From the NCBI GenBank assembly GCA_964449895.1, contig CAYVBY010000012.1:1-64000 (forward strand): 64,000 nt of DNA, in the 5' to 3' direction. The notes under the pieces were generated by a model. The model worked only from the letters and a program-made list of their open reading frames with translations. It had not been told where the DNA came from and ran no database searches. Made by a program: the position numbers and the translations under genes. Below are positions 24,886 to 33,910 of the stretch, piece by piece. The first letter of the stretch is position 1; each line of letters begins with the position of its first letter. Source of the DNA: Intestinibacter sp964449895 (GTDB taxonomy: Bacteria; Bacillota; Clostridia; Peptostreptococcales; Peptostreptococcaceae).

Positions 24886-26793
24886 TTAATTCGCCATTAA
24901 TTTTTCTAATTCCTTCAGCAAAGAATTAAATTTATCTATTGATATTTGTATTGTTTTTTCATTATTTAAATCTATACCAGAACTTTTTAATAAATTAAGA
25001 GGCTTATCAGAGCCACCTTTTTTTAAAAAATTTATATAATTTTGAGATCCGTTATTTATTATATCATTATAAAAGCTAATAGAACTACAACATCCTGTGG
25101 CATATTTGTACACATAAAAACTATTATAAAAATGAGGTATTCTAGACCATCCAACCATAGCAAGTGAATCTACTTCAAAATCATTACCATAATATTTTTT
25201 AAGTAGACTTGACCATAAATCATTTAGTATTAAAGCATTTAATTCCCCATTTTTTTCCACAATCTCATGTATTTCTTTTTCAAATTCAGCATACATAGTT
25301 TGAGTATATAATGTGTCCTTTATAAAGTCTAAATACTGTGTTATATAATATGCCTTTTGTGTTTTATCAGATGAATTTTTTATTAAAAACTCATATAACA
25401 TTACTTCATTTGTAGTAGAGGATACTTCATGAGTAAATATCGAAGGCTTTGAATTATAATAATTTTGATTTTCTTGACTTAAGTAACTATAAATTCCATG
25501 TCCTAATTCATGTACTAAAGTCGATACTGATTTTAATGAATTATCATAATTCAAAAGAATATAAGGATGATTTTTATATAAAGATAAACAGTAACCACCA
25601 CTTATTTTATTTTGGTTAGAATACACATCTATCCACCCTTTATTAAACGCATCATAAATTATATCTTCATATTCTTCACCTAAAGGTTTTAAGGCTGTAT
25701 ATGCAAAAGATTGTGCTTTATTATAAGGGATCTCTATGTTGAATTCTTTTACAATTGGATTAAACATATCATAATAATATACTTTATTTATATTTAATAA
25801 TTTCTTCCTTAAAGTAACATAACGATGTAAACTTTCTGTATTTTTACTTACTGTATTTATTAAATTATTGTATATTTTAGAATCTACATCATCACTTTCT
25901 AAATACATATCTAAGCTAGACTTATAATTTCTTATATCCGAATAAAAAACATTTTTGTTAACTTGTCCTATTAGTAATCCTGATAAAGTGTTTATATTAT
26001 CATTGTAAGGCATAAATTCATCTATATATGCCTCTTTTCTTATATTTCTATCAGTAGATTTAATTTTATTCGAATAATCTGAAGGTGTATTTTTGTTTTG
26101 TTTATCCATATCATTAAATAAATCATAAATATTTGATGGTAGAGAAGTTATATTAGTTATTTTGCTAAGAACCTCTTCACTTTTCTCATCTAAATAGTGA
26201 TCTTTATTCTTTCTTATGCTTTCTAGATAACTTTTGTATTTGCTATTTATTTTTTTGTTTTTTAGATATTTATTGTATGTAGAATCTGATAACTTCAGTA
26301 TTTCTAACTCTAAATCCGAACATATTTGACTATATTCAGAATTTGCTTTATTAACTTTGTTTATCATATCTAAATATCTATATGAATTTTTATTTATATC
26401 TTTGTTTAATCTAGCATAAGCATATAATTTTTCTAATCTTATATCTAATTTTTCTTTAATTTTAAGTGCTGAAGAAAAATGAATTTTTGATTTAGTAATT
26501 TTTCCTGTATAATTTTTCAACTCATAAATATCTTTATTAAATTTGTTTAATTCTTTTTCCCATAAATCATCTGACCTAAATATGGAATTTAAATTCCATA
26601 TAACAGGTTTATTATCTATAGATTTTTCATCTGTAACATCTTCATTTTCATTTAAATTATTTTTATTTTGTGCAAATACAGATATTGTATTTTTATTGCT
26701 TAGATTTTGATGTTTATTTATTACATAAAAATTGTTTATTACAAAACTTATACAAAATATTATAATAGCCACTAATTTTAACTTTTTGCTCAT
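24886..26793 (-). CDS. Exported oligoendopeptidase F-like M3 metallopeptidase
   Basis: 635-aa zinc peptidase of family M3. The catalytic motif is H428-E429-L-G-H432 (LVHELGHGIYSY), with the downstream third-ligand region SSTTNEVMLYEFL. PepF enzymes are normally cytosolic and about 600 aa. Here an N-terminal basic start and a hydrophobic helix (about 6-26) form a signal or anchor with no lipobox cysteine, followed by a polar Asn-rich linker, so export is predicted. Its RBS lies inside a 13-bp hairpin immediately before the ATG. It is a lone gene. Confidence 0.88.
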   Translation of the reverse strand: MSKKLKLVAIIIFCISFVINNFYVINKHQNLSNKNTISVFAQNKNNLNENEDVTDEKSIDNKPVIWNLNSIFRSDDLWEKELNKFNKDIYELKNYTGKITKSKIHFSSALKIKEKLDIRLEKLYAYARLNKDINKNSYRYLDMINKVNKANSEYSQICSDLELEILKLSDSTYNKYLKNKKINSKYKSYLESIRKNKDHYLDEKSEEVLSKITNITSLPSNIYDLFNDMDKQNKNTPSDYSNKIKSTDRNIRKEAYIDEFMPYNDNINTLSGLLIGQVNKNVFYSDIRNYKSSLDMYLESDDVDSKIYNNLINTVSKNTESLHRYVTLRKKLLNINKVYYYDMFNPIVKEFNIEIPYNKAQSFAYTALKPLGEEYEDIIYDAFNKGWIDVYSNQNKISGGYCLSLYKNHPYILLNYDNSLKSVSTLVHELGHGIYSYLSQENQNYYNSKPSIFTHEVSSTTNEVMLYEFLIKNSSDKTQKAYYITQYLDFIKDTLYTQTMYAEFEKEIHEIVEKNGELNALILNDLWSSLLKKYYGNDFEVDSLAMVGWSRIPHFYNSFYVYKYATGCCSSISFYNDIINNGSQNYINFLKKGGSDKPLNLLKSSGIDLNNEKTIQISIDKFNSLLKELEKLMAN

Positions 26794-26840
26794 AAAAAGT
26801 CATCCTTTCTTATTATTACTTAATATTAGGATGACTTTTT
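26794..26840 (-). promoter_or_regulatory. Hairpin covering the RBS of the pepF-like gene
   Basis: A perfect 13-bp inverted repeat (AAAAAGTCATCCT at 26794-26806, AGGATGACTTTTT at 26828-26840) abuts the ATG at 26793. On the minus-strand transcript the 3' arm contains AAGGA, the only RBS, so translation would be blocked when the stem forms. Stem plus T5 could also act as an attenuator. Read on the plus strand it is a classic terminator, but no plus-strand gene precedes it. Confidence 0.55.
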
Positions 26841-27083
26841 TTTATTTTATTATTCAATTTTTATTTTGTTTATACAGTTTATAATAAATACATATCCACA
26901 AATTTATAAACATATAAAAATTTTATTATTGAGTTTTTTAACTCCGAGATATTTTATGTTTATTAATTCTGTGTATATTTTCTAATTTTAAATTTTCCAA
27001 TCTATACTATTAACAATTACCAACAAATTATTTTCAAGTTTTGTGGATAACTGGAACTTCAAATTAATTTTAGATTTTACAAC

Positions 27084-29453
27084 CTATTTTTTTAATTTGT
27101 TTACTTTCGTTACCATAACAGTCATATCATCTTCTATATTATCAAGTTGTAATTCTAAGGCTCTGTCAATTATTTTATTCATCATTTCTTTAGAATCGTA
27201 AGTATTTAATTTTTTTAGGAAATAAATCAACCAATTTTCACCAATATCATTATTTTTACCCGCATCTATAATTCCATCAGAAACCATAATAATATAATCT
27301 CCATCATTTAATTTGTAATGATGTCTATCTAATTTGATATCAGATAAAATTCCAACTGGTAATGAAGATGATGATATAAAATCTACATCATTATTTGCTC
27401 TTTTTATATAGGTTGAACATGCCCCCATTTTTACAGTTTCCAGTATACCTTGTTTTAAATCTATTATTCCTAAGTCTAAAGTCGAAAAAATTTCATCAGA
27501 ATTACTAAGTAAAAGCATATTGTTAATTGTTTTTATAACTATTTCATTATCTATTCGAGCTTCAATCATCTTTTCTAATATATTGATAGTTGTAGAAGAT
27601 TCGTCATAAGCTCTTTTTCCTTTTCCCATACCATCACAGATAGCCATCATATACTGTCCATTGTCAATTTCCATATATGTATAATTATCTCCACATAAAA
27701 CATGTCCATTTCTAGATATTGATGATGCCTGTGTATTTGCAGTAAATTTTTCAGCCTTAGTAATAACTATTTTGCAAGTATCTTTGTATATGTTACATCC
27801 ATATCTCTGAGCTGATAATTGCTCTCCTAAATAATTAGATATTACCTCTACTAATCTTTCATCACATAAATTTGCATTAGAACATGTATTTTTATCGATA
27901 GTTATTTTAAATTCATTTTTTCCCTTAGTTAAATAATTTATTCTATTTACTATAATATTATTTCTCTCTAGTTCTTCTAGTATGTCTTTTTCTTTATTTA
28001 AATCTAACATAGCACTATTTTCTATTTCTTGAGATAAATCCTTTATAGATTTAGATATATTTTTAATTTGATCTGCTATTAATTTTCTACTTTCATCGAA
28101 TTTCATACTCCAATTATAATCAAGTGCAAAAATTTTATAATAATAATTTGAAATTTTTACAATTTGATTTGGATTCATGCATGATTTCTTAAATTCTTCT
28201 GGTATGGCATCTTCTTTTAATAGTCCCTCTTCTAAATTTTGTATTATATTATACATTAGATTATATGTTTTATTAAATCTAACCTCCCAACATATTTTTT
28301 TCATACTACATGAAGAACATTCATCTACATAAATTCTATCTATTAATTGTGCCATATCATTTTGATCTACTATATTATCTTTCTGTCTAACTTTTTCAAA
28401 TGTATCAGCAAGTTCATTATAGGCTCTCTGAACATTAGTTAATTTACTATTAGTTAAGTTTTTCATTCTATTTATATAATTGCTAACAGATTGAGCTGTG
28501 CCTATATTTATTTTTATACTATCTTCTATTTTTTGAAAAAATGTTTTTGGCAAAACTGATATAATTAAAGCTCCTATTAATATATCTCTTATGGAATTTA
28601 TATTTGATTCTAATCCTGAAGTATAAGCAAATAAAATTATCCAACTAAATACATAGCCTATAATGCATAAATATCTATTCACTCGATTAAAGGTCCCACC
28701 TATTAAACCTGCAAATGCATATACCCCCATATATATAGCTGATATAGCATTACTTATAGTAAAAGCAAGTCCAACTATTACCCCACAAGATGAACCTATA
28801 TTAGCTCCTCCAATAATAGCCGCTATTAATATTAAAATTGTTGCTAAAACAGATTTTAAAGAAATCCCTAATATAGATATCTCTCCCACTCCCATAATAC
28901 TGAAAGTTGCTAATAAACTAATAGATATTATTTCTTCTGTTTTTATACTCATTTTGTTTTGATTAGATATTAAGAATTTTATACCGTATGTAAATATGAA
29001 TACTGATGTGAATACTATTATAGATTCTACTCCGACCATTATAAAATCATATATGTTTTTATCTGTAAATAATGTAAATATGAGAGATACTGGAAGTGTT
29101 ATTCCTACTCCAATTAAGCTTAATTTTACTAATTCACTGACTTGTTTAATTTTATTACTCAAAATCATTATTATACTGGTACATATAATATATTTTGCTA
29201 TTATAGCTACTTCATTGAATGATAGCAATGTTCCTAGTAAAATAGATATAAAAACTGGCATCTTATATTTATCAAATTTACATATATATAAGAAAAAAGC
29301 TAACCCCAATGGAGCAACTCCATCAATTAAAATCGATCTACTTAATAAAAATCCCATTATCATAAAAATTATGCATTTAGAATCAAATATTTTCGAAAGT
29401 TTTAAATTACTAAAATTAGAAGTTTTATTTTTAATAGCTACTGTTCGATCCAT
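27084..29453 (-). CDS. spoIIE: Stage II sporulation protein E (SpoIIE phosphatase)
   Basis: PP2C-type phosphatase that dephosphorylates SpoIIAA, activating sigma-F in the forespore, and localises to the polar septum. 789 aa: about ten membrane segments (about residues 30-310), a central cytoplasmic oligomerisation region, and a C-terminal PP2C domain with MAICDGMGKGKRA and IIMVSDGIIDAG metal-binding aspartates. A CxxC-like set (CSSCSMKKIC) sits in the central region. The RBS AGGAGG is buried in a 12-bp leader stem at 29460-29500. It lies downstream of the ppx/gppA gene. Confidence 0.95.
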   Translation of the reverse strand: MDRTVAIKNKTSNFSNLKLSKIFDSKCIIFMIMGFLLSRSILIDGVAPLGLAFFLYICKFDKYKMPVFISILLGTLLSFNEVAIIAKYIICTSIIMILSNKIKQVSELVKLSLIGVGITLPVSLIFTLFTDKNIYDFIMVGVESIIVFTSVFIFTYGIKFLISNQNKMSIKTEEIISISLLATFSIMGVGEISILGISLKSVLATILILIAAIIGGANIGSSCGVIVGLAFTISNAISAIYMGVYAFAGLIGGTFNRVNRYLCIIGYVFSWIILFAYTSGLESNINSIRDILIGALIISVLPKTFFQKIEDSIKINIGTAQSVSNYINRMKNLTNSKLTNVQRAYNELADTFEKVRQKDNIVDQNDMAQLIDRIYVDECSSCSMKKICWEVRFNKTYNLMYNIIQNLEEGLLKEDAIPEEFKKSCMNPNQIVKISNYYYKIFALDYNWSMKFDESRKLIADQIKNISKSIKDLSQEIENSAMLDLNKEKDILEELERNNIIVNRINYLTKGKNEFKITIDKNTCSNANLCDERLVEVISNYLGEQLSAQRYGCNIYKDTCKIVITKAEKFTANTQASSISRNGHVLCGDNYTYMEIDNGQYMMAICDGMGKGKRAYDESSTTINILEKMIEARIDNEIVIKTINNMLLLSNSDEIFSTLDLGIIDLKQGILETVKMGACSTYIKRANNDVDFISSSSLPVGILSDIKLDRHHYKLNDGDYIIMVSDGIIDAGKNNDIGENWLIYFLKKLNTYDSKEMMNKIIDRALELQLDNIEDDMTVMVTKVNKLKK

Positions 29454-29459
29454 AAAAAA

Positions 29460-29500
29460 TCTCCTCCTTTGTTTACATAAGATTGTACCAAAGCAGGAGA
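29460..29500 (-). promoter_or_regulatory. Leader hairpin covering the spoIIE RBS
   Basis: Arms 29460-29471 and 29489-29500 pair over 12 positions with one C-C mismatch and a 17-base loop. On the minus-strand RNA the 3' arm is CAAAGGAGGAGA, the whole Shine-Dalgarno of spoIIE, followed by six U and then AUG. It could block translation or act as a terminator between ppx and spoIIE. Confidence 0.6.
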
Positions 29501-29539
29501 AAGTAATTTGTCATTTTAAGTAATCAAAATAAAAAAATT

Positions 29540-30466
29540 TTAAGACATTTTTTTTGCCATTTGACACATTAATCCTTCCAAATTATCATATTCACTTACA
29601 ACTATTTGATTTAATTCTAGTTTTTCCATTATTATATTTAAAATTACTACACCAGCTGTTATAATATCCGCTCTTTTTGGCTGTAGTCCATTTAAAGTTT
29701 TTTTGTCTTTCAATGTCATATTTTTTAGCATTTGTAAAATTTCGTCTACTTCTTTTTTGCATATTTTACTATTGTGCACTTTTTCCATAGAATAAACTTC
29801 TAATTTTTGATTTATAGCAGATACAGAAGTTATCGTTCCACCTATACCAACTAATTTTTTTATATTTCTTTCTTTAATTGTATTTATAGTATTTTCTATT
29901 GTTTCATTAATAAATTTTATTGTAGATTCCAACTCATCATCAGAAACAAGCTCTGTCTTTAAAAATTTTTCAGTCAATCTTAAAGCTCCTATATTTTCAC
30001 TTTTACAAAATTTCACACCTTGTCTATCACCAACAATAAATTCAGTAGAACCTCCACCAATATCTATAACTAAAATTTCTTCATCATCATTATCTTCAAC
30101 ACCTTCTAATACACCTAAAAATCCTAAATTAGATTCTATTTGTCCAGCAATTACTTCAACATTTATATTTGTTTCCTTTTTGGCAAGCTCTATAAATTCA
30201 CTTGAATTTTTACTATCTCTCAAAGCAGATGTTCCCATACAATATATATATTTACACTCTTCCTCGTCACATATGGCTTTAAATTCCTTTAAGGCTTGTA
30301 TATTTCTATCTATAGCTTCCTTTGATATATAGCCTTTATCATCAACACCTTGACCTATTCTAGTAGTATTTACATATTTTTTTCTATCTATTATTTTTCC
30401 ATTTTCATAAATAGCCACTAATAATCTCATAGAATTTGTGCCTATATCTATAGTTCCTATTTTCAT
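29540..30466 (-). CDS. Ppx/GppA family exopolyphosphatase
   Basis: 308-aa protein of the actin-like ATPase fold that hydrolyses polyphosphate or pppGpp. Phosphate-binding loops GTIDIGTNSMRLLVA (N-terminus) and LVIDIGGGSTEFIVGD (about 145) and the GIGGTITS segment are intact. It is the short form without the C-terminal HD domain. Substrate preference cannot be read from sequence. It lies between the divIC terminator and spoIIE. Confidence 0.9.
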   Translation of the reverse strand: MKIGTIDIGTNSMRLLVAIYENGKIIDRKKYVNTTRIGQGVDDKGYISKEAIDRNIQALKEFKAICDEEECKYIYCMGTSALRDSKNSSEFIELAKKETNINVEVIAGQIESNLGFLGVLEGVEDNDDEEILVIDIGGGSTEFIVGDRQGVKFCKSENIGALRLTEKFLKTELVSDDELESTIKFINETIENTINTIKERNIKKLVGIGGTITSVSAINQKLEVYSMEKVHNSKICKKEVDEILQMLKNMTLKDKKTLNGLQPKRADIITAGVVILNIIMEKLELNQIVVSEYDNLEGLMCQMAKKMS

Positions 30467-30513
30467 GATGACCTCCTAAATACAAAATTATAATGACTTT
30501 ATTATAAAACAAA

Positions 30514-30540
30514 AAAGATAACCCTTAAAGAGTTACCTTT
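30514..30540 (-). terminator. Terminator of the rqcP-yabP-yabQ-divIC operon
   Basis: An 11-bp stem with wobble pairs (AAAGATAACCC / GAGTTACCTTT) is followed by TTTTTTG on the minus strand, 6 bases after the divIC stop codon. Confidence 0.7.
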
Positions 30541-30546
30541 TATAAT

Positions 30547-30819
30547 TTATTTTTCTATATAGATTATTTCATTTTTTTTAACCATGCCTAATTTATTTCT
30601 AGCTAAAATTTCTAAATCATTTTCATCTTCATAAAAAATCAATTTGTTTATTTTATTTTGTGTAGTTTCTATTTCCTGTTCTAACACAGAAATTTCTTTT
30701 TTATAAGATTTTATATTTTGTAATTGAATAAAAATACCAACTATTAATATTGAAATTATAGAAAATAAAAACATACAAAGTATCATATATTGACCCCAAA
30801 ACTTTTTCTTAAGATTCAT
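30547..30819 (-). CDS. divIC: Cell division protein DivIC (FtsB/FtsL family)
   Basis: 90-aa bitopic divisome protein: a short cytoplasmic N-terminus, one membrane helix (about 11-31), a coiled coil (about 33-65, IKSYKKEISVLEQEIETTQNKI), then the DLEILARNKLGMVKKNEIIYIEK domain typical of septum formation initiators. It follows yabQ by 2 bases, the conserved yabP-yabQ-divIC order. Confidence 0.88.
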   Translation of the reverse strand: MNLKKKFWGQYMILCMFLFSIISILIVGIFIQLQNIKSYKKEISVLEQEIETTQNKINKLIFYEDENDLEILARNKLGMVKKNEIIYIEK

Positions 30820-30821
30820 AA

Positions 30822-31316
30822 TTACACACCCTTTTTTAATTTTCTTTTTACCAAAAGCTTTTTATGTAATTTATCTTTTAAATTGAAAATAATATTTGGT
30901 ATGTAAAGTATAATATCAAATAAAAAATGTATTGAATAGACTATAATGTAATACAAATTATCTAAAATTTTGACTAAAGTTAAAACAATTTTTTTGATAA
31001 AAAATTTCGTAGTTCCAATTATTGTATTGATGAATTTAATGACAAATTTGCTTATAGTATTGTAATATAGTAAAAAACCAACCAATAAAGCTATAAAATG
31101 ATAATACCTTAATTGAAACCTTTCAATTGTATTTATAACTACAAAAGTCAAAATAGTTACTGTTATACAAAATAAAATATCAAATATAAATGATATCTTG
31201 CTTATAGATTTAAAATTTTTTTTCAAAGAACTATTAAAGTCAAATAAAATTCCTATTATTATACCACCGTAGATTGTAGTATAAAATATATTTAAATCTT
31301 CTATAAAATAATTCAT
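30822..31316 (-). CDS. yabQ: Spore cortex biosynthesis protein YabQ
   Basis: 164-aa membrane protein with three or four hydrophobic segments (about 10-30, 40-62, 68-88) and a long basic C-terminal half. In B. subtilis YabQ is made under sigma-E and is needed for cortex synthesis. Family length varies and sequence is weakly conserved, so the call leans on topology and on its place between yabP and divIC. Start and stop overlap with yabP as TAATG. Confidence 0.82.
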   Translation of the reverse strand: MNYFIEDLNIFYTTIYGGIIIGILFDFNSSLKKNFKSISKISFIFDILFCITVTILTFVVINTIERFQLRYYHFIALLVGFLLYYNTISKFVIKFINTIIGTTKFFIKKIVLTLVKILDNLYYIIVYSIHFLFDIILYIPNIIFNLKDKLHKKLLVKRKLKKGV

Positions 31317-31570
31317 TATTTAAACACCTTTTTTAAAAAGCTCTCCTGTGCTTTTTTAGATCTAGAATAAATTATTGAATTTATAGTTCCTTGAACACTT
31401 ATCAAATTTTCTTCAAGATTGAGTTTATTCATGTCTAAACCTTCTCCATCTATAACCAATCTTCCATCACAAGTCTGTACATCTACTTTTTTATCGTTAA
31501 ATGAATATATCTGTTCTACTCCAGAGATTAATAAATCCGATCTATTTTTTAAACTTATACTATGTTCCAT
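31316..31570 (-). CDS. yabP: Sporulation protein YabP
   Basis: 84-aa protein of the YabP/YqfC family. The HSISLKNRSDLLISGVEQIYSFNDKKV start and the DGRLVIDGEGLDMNKLNLEE core are typical. In B. subtilis it is under sigma-E and acts with YabQ in cortex formation. The RBS GAGGTG lies inside a leader stem at 31577-31617. It overlaps yabQ by one base. Confidence 0.9.
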   Translation of the reverse strand: MEHSISLKNRSDLLISGVEQIYSFNDKKVDVQTCDGRLVIDGEGLDMNKLNLEENLISVQGTINSIIYSRSKKAQESFLKKVFK

Positions 31571-31576
31571 TATATC

Positions 31577-31617
31577 ACCTCAAATTTATTTATATACTAA
31601 TATAAATATACTGAGGT
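31577..31617 (-). promoter_or_regulatory. Leader hairpin at the yabP RBS
   Basis: ACCTCA (31577-31582) and TGAGGT (31612-31617) pair, with further AT pairs inside (TTATTTATA against TATAAATAT). On the minus-strand transcript the 3' arm includes the GAGGT of the yabP Shine-Dalgarno. On the plus strand it is followed by T7 and would read as a terminator. Confidence 0.42.
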
Positions 31618-31627
31618 TTTTTTAATA

Positions 31628-31870
31628 TTATTCTACTATTTCATACATTTCTTTAGCATCAGCTTTTAAAACATGTTCTCTTATTTCGTTTATTTTAAAC
31701 TTCATTTTTTTCTCTCCAAAAGTTATTTCTAATATATCTCCTATTTTTACTTCTGAAGATGATTTTGCAACTTTTCCATTTATCATAACAATACCTTTAT
31801 CACAAGCATCTTTTGCAACGGTTCTACGTTTAATTATTCTTGAAACTTTTAAAAACTTATCTAATCTCAT
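31628..31870 (-). CDS. rqcP: S4-domain RNA-binding protein RqcP (YabO)
   Basis: 80-aa protein consisting of one S4 domain: MRLDKFLKVSRIIKRRTVAK, then ACDKGIVMINGKVAKSS. In B. subtilis the homologue (YabO, RqcP) binds stalled 50S subunits and cooperates with RqcH in alanine tailing of stuck nascent chains. It is the first gene of the yabO-yabP-yabQ-divIC group. Confidence 0.92.
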   Translation of the reverse strand: MRLDKFLKVSRIIKRRTVAKDACDKGIVMINGKVAKSSSEVKIGDILEITFGEKKMKFKINEIREHVLKADAKEMYEIVE

Positions 31871-31905
31871 AATTAACCCTCCTAAAATTTTTACTTTTAA
31901 TTATA

Positions 31906-31940
31906 AAAAAGAACTAAGTCAGTATTACTTAGTTCTTTTT
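31906..31940 (-). terminator. Terminator after hup
   Basis: A 13-bp stem AAAAAGAACTAAG / CTTAGTTCTTTTT with a 9-base loop and T-runs on both strands lies between the hup stop codon (85 bases away) and the rqcP gene. Confidence 0.72.
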
Positions 31941-32024
31941 ATCTTAAAAATATTATTTCATCTTTTACAAAGTAATTTCCTAAAATTACTGTACTATTAA
32001 TGCTAATATATTTTTTACTTTCTA

Positions 32025-32303
32025 TTATTTGTTTATTGCTTCTTTAAGAGATTTTCCAGCTTTGAATACTGGAGCTTTTGAAGCTGGTATATCTATTTCT
32101 TGTTCAGGATTTCTTGGATTTCTACCTTTTCTTGCAGCTCTTTCTCTAGTTTCGAAAGTTCCAAATCCTACTAATTGAACTTTTTCTCCTGCTACTAATG
32201 CTTCTTGAACTGATTCCATTAAAGCATTTAAAGCCATTTCAGCTTCTTTCTTTGTTAATTCACTTTTTTCTGCCATTCTTGATACTAATTCAGCTTTATT
32301 CAC
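32025..32303 (-). CDS. hup: HU family DNA-binding protein
   Basis: Histone-like dimer that bends DNA (92 aa). The MNKAELVSRMAEKSELTKKEAE start, VQLVGFGTFETRERAARKGRNP beta arms and the ASKAPVFKAGKSLK end are canonical. The start is GTG, 7 bases after GGAGG. It lies between yabN/mazG and rqcP, as in other clostridia. Confidence 0.96.
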   Translation of the reverse strand: MNKAELVSRMAEKSELTKKEAEMALNALMESVQEALVAGEKVQLVGFGTFETRERAARKGRNPRNPEQEIDIPASKAPVFKAGKSLKEAINK

Positions 32304-32384
32304 GATATTTACCTCCTAAATGTTTATCATATAAAACCCATTTAATTCTAAGTTCTATATATTATAAAAATTTCCTTCTAGAAT

Positions 32385-33833
32385 TTATTGAAATTTAGCC
32401 TTTTCCCAAAGTTCATCCATTTCTTCTAATGTCATATCTTCCAATTTCTTATTTAATTTTATAGCGCCTTGCTCAACAAAATCAAATCTTTTAATAAATT
32501 TATTATTTGTTATATTTAATGCTTCTTCTGGATCTACCTTTAAAAATCTTGCTAAATTTACTATTGAAAATAACAAATCTCCTAACTCTTCCTTTATGTA
32601 TTTTATATTCCCAGATTTACATTCGTCAAGTAGTTCTTTATATTCTTCTATAACTTTTTTATGAACTTCTTCTATATCGTCCCAGTCAAAGCCTACTAAT
32701 GCAGCTTTTTTTTGTATTTTTTTAGCTTTCATTAATGCTGGTAAATCAATTGGTATTCTTTTCAGTCCTTCTGTAACTGTAGTTTCACCCTTCTCTTGTT
32801 TTTTGAGATCTTCCCATGCTTTATCAAAGTTATCCATATCTATTTTTTCATCCTTGAAAACATGTGGATGTCTATGTATTAGTTTCTTACATATAGAACT
32901 AGTTACATCTCCTAGACTAAAAAATCCTTCTTCTTCACCTATTTGACAGTGGAATATAACCTGTAATAATACATCACCCAGTTCTTCAATAAGCTCGTCT
33001 ATATCATCATTATCAATAGCTTGATTTACTTCATAAGCCTCTTCTATTAAAGATTTCTTTAGTGTTTCATGAGTTTGTTTCTTATCCCATTCGCAACCTT
33101 CTGGACTTCTAAGTATTTTCATCACTGATTGCAAATCATATACAGTATTATACAATTTTTTTGAAGATTTTGGTATATATAGACTAGTTAAATAATTAAA
33201 TAAGTCTCTATATCTATCAATTTCATATAGTTTCACTGAAACCTTTTGTTCTAAGCCCTTTATTCCTGCTCCATTAACTATATAAACTTCTTGTTCATCG
33301 TCATAATAATCCATTAATCTTAATTTTACATTCGATGCTATAAATTCATCATAAATCTGTGTAATTATAGTGTTAGTTCTTGGGTCAATAGGCGAATTTT
33401 CAAGTTCAAAAGCATCTACTAATCTAAATCCATCAGCAGGATCTACTCCTAGATAATTAAACATGGCATCTACAAAGCTCATAGAAGCTATTGTCTCTAC
33501 TTCTATGTTGTTTTTCATAGCTAAACCTTCTATTATGCCTACAGTCTTCTCTGCTACCCTTGGATGCCCAGGAACTGCATATACTAAATCGCCTTTTTTA
33601 GATTCTTCTATTATAAATTCAGATATATGAAGATATACATTTTCAAAGTTTTCTTCTTTTTCATAAAAATAATCTAAACTTGTATAATTAATTTGACCTT
33701 TTAGCTGTTCTACAGTTGGATGCTTTTCTGTTCTTAAAAAAATTCTATCACTTGATTGTAATAATTCTAAAGCCCCTTGACTGATTAATGAATAATCTCC
33801 AGGACCTAAACCTACTATTGATATTTTACCCAT
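32385..33833 (-). CDS. yabN: Tetrapyrrole methylase-MazG fusion (YabN)
   Basis: 482-aa two-domain protein. The N-terminal SAM-dependent tetrapyrrole methylase-like domain (about 1-220: SIVGLGPGDYSLISQGALELL, VPGHPRVAEKT) is joined to a MazG nucleotide pyrophosphohydrolase (about 225-482: CEWDKKQTHETLKKSLIEEAYE with EExxE metal motifs, and a second ELGDLLFSIVN repeat). MazG hydrolyses NTPs to NMP and PPi. The methylase substrate is not established. This fusion is normal for Firmicutes. Confidence 0.94.
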   Translation of the reverse strand: MGKISIVGLGPGDYSLISQGALELLQSSDRIFLRTEKHPTVEQLKGQINYTSLDYFYEKEENFENVYLHISEFIIEESKKGDLVYAVPGHPRVAEKTVGIIEGLAMKNNIEVETIASMSFVDAMFNYLGVDPADGFRLVDAFELENSPIDPRTNTIITQIYDEFIASNVKLRLMDYYDDEQEVYIVNGAGIKGLEQKVSVKLYEIDRYRDLFNYLTSLYIPKSSKKLYNTVYDLQSVMKILRSPEGCEWDKKQTHETLKKSLIEEAYEVNQAIDNDDIDELIEELGDVLLQVIFHCQIGEEEGFFSLGDVTSSICKKLIHRHPHVFKDEKIDMDNFDKAWEDLKKQEKGETTVTEGLKRIPIDLPALMKAKKIQKKAALVGFDWDDIEEVHKKVIEEYKELLDECKSGNIKYIKEELGDLLFSIVNLARFLKVDPEEALNITNNKFIKRFDFVEQGAIKLNKKLEDMTLEEMDELWEKAKFQ

Positions 33834-33910
33834 ACTATCACTCCTAATAAATATACTACAAAACTAACATCAATATAATTATTGTCTATATTTCAATATA
33901 TATTCTCATT

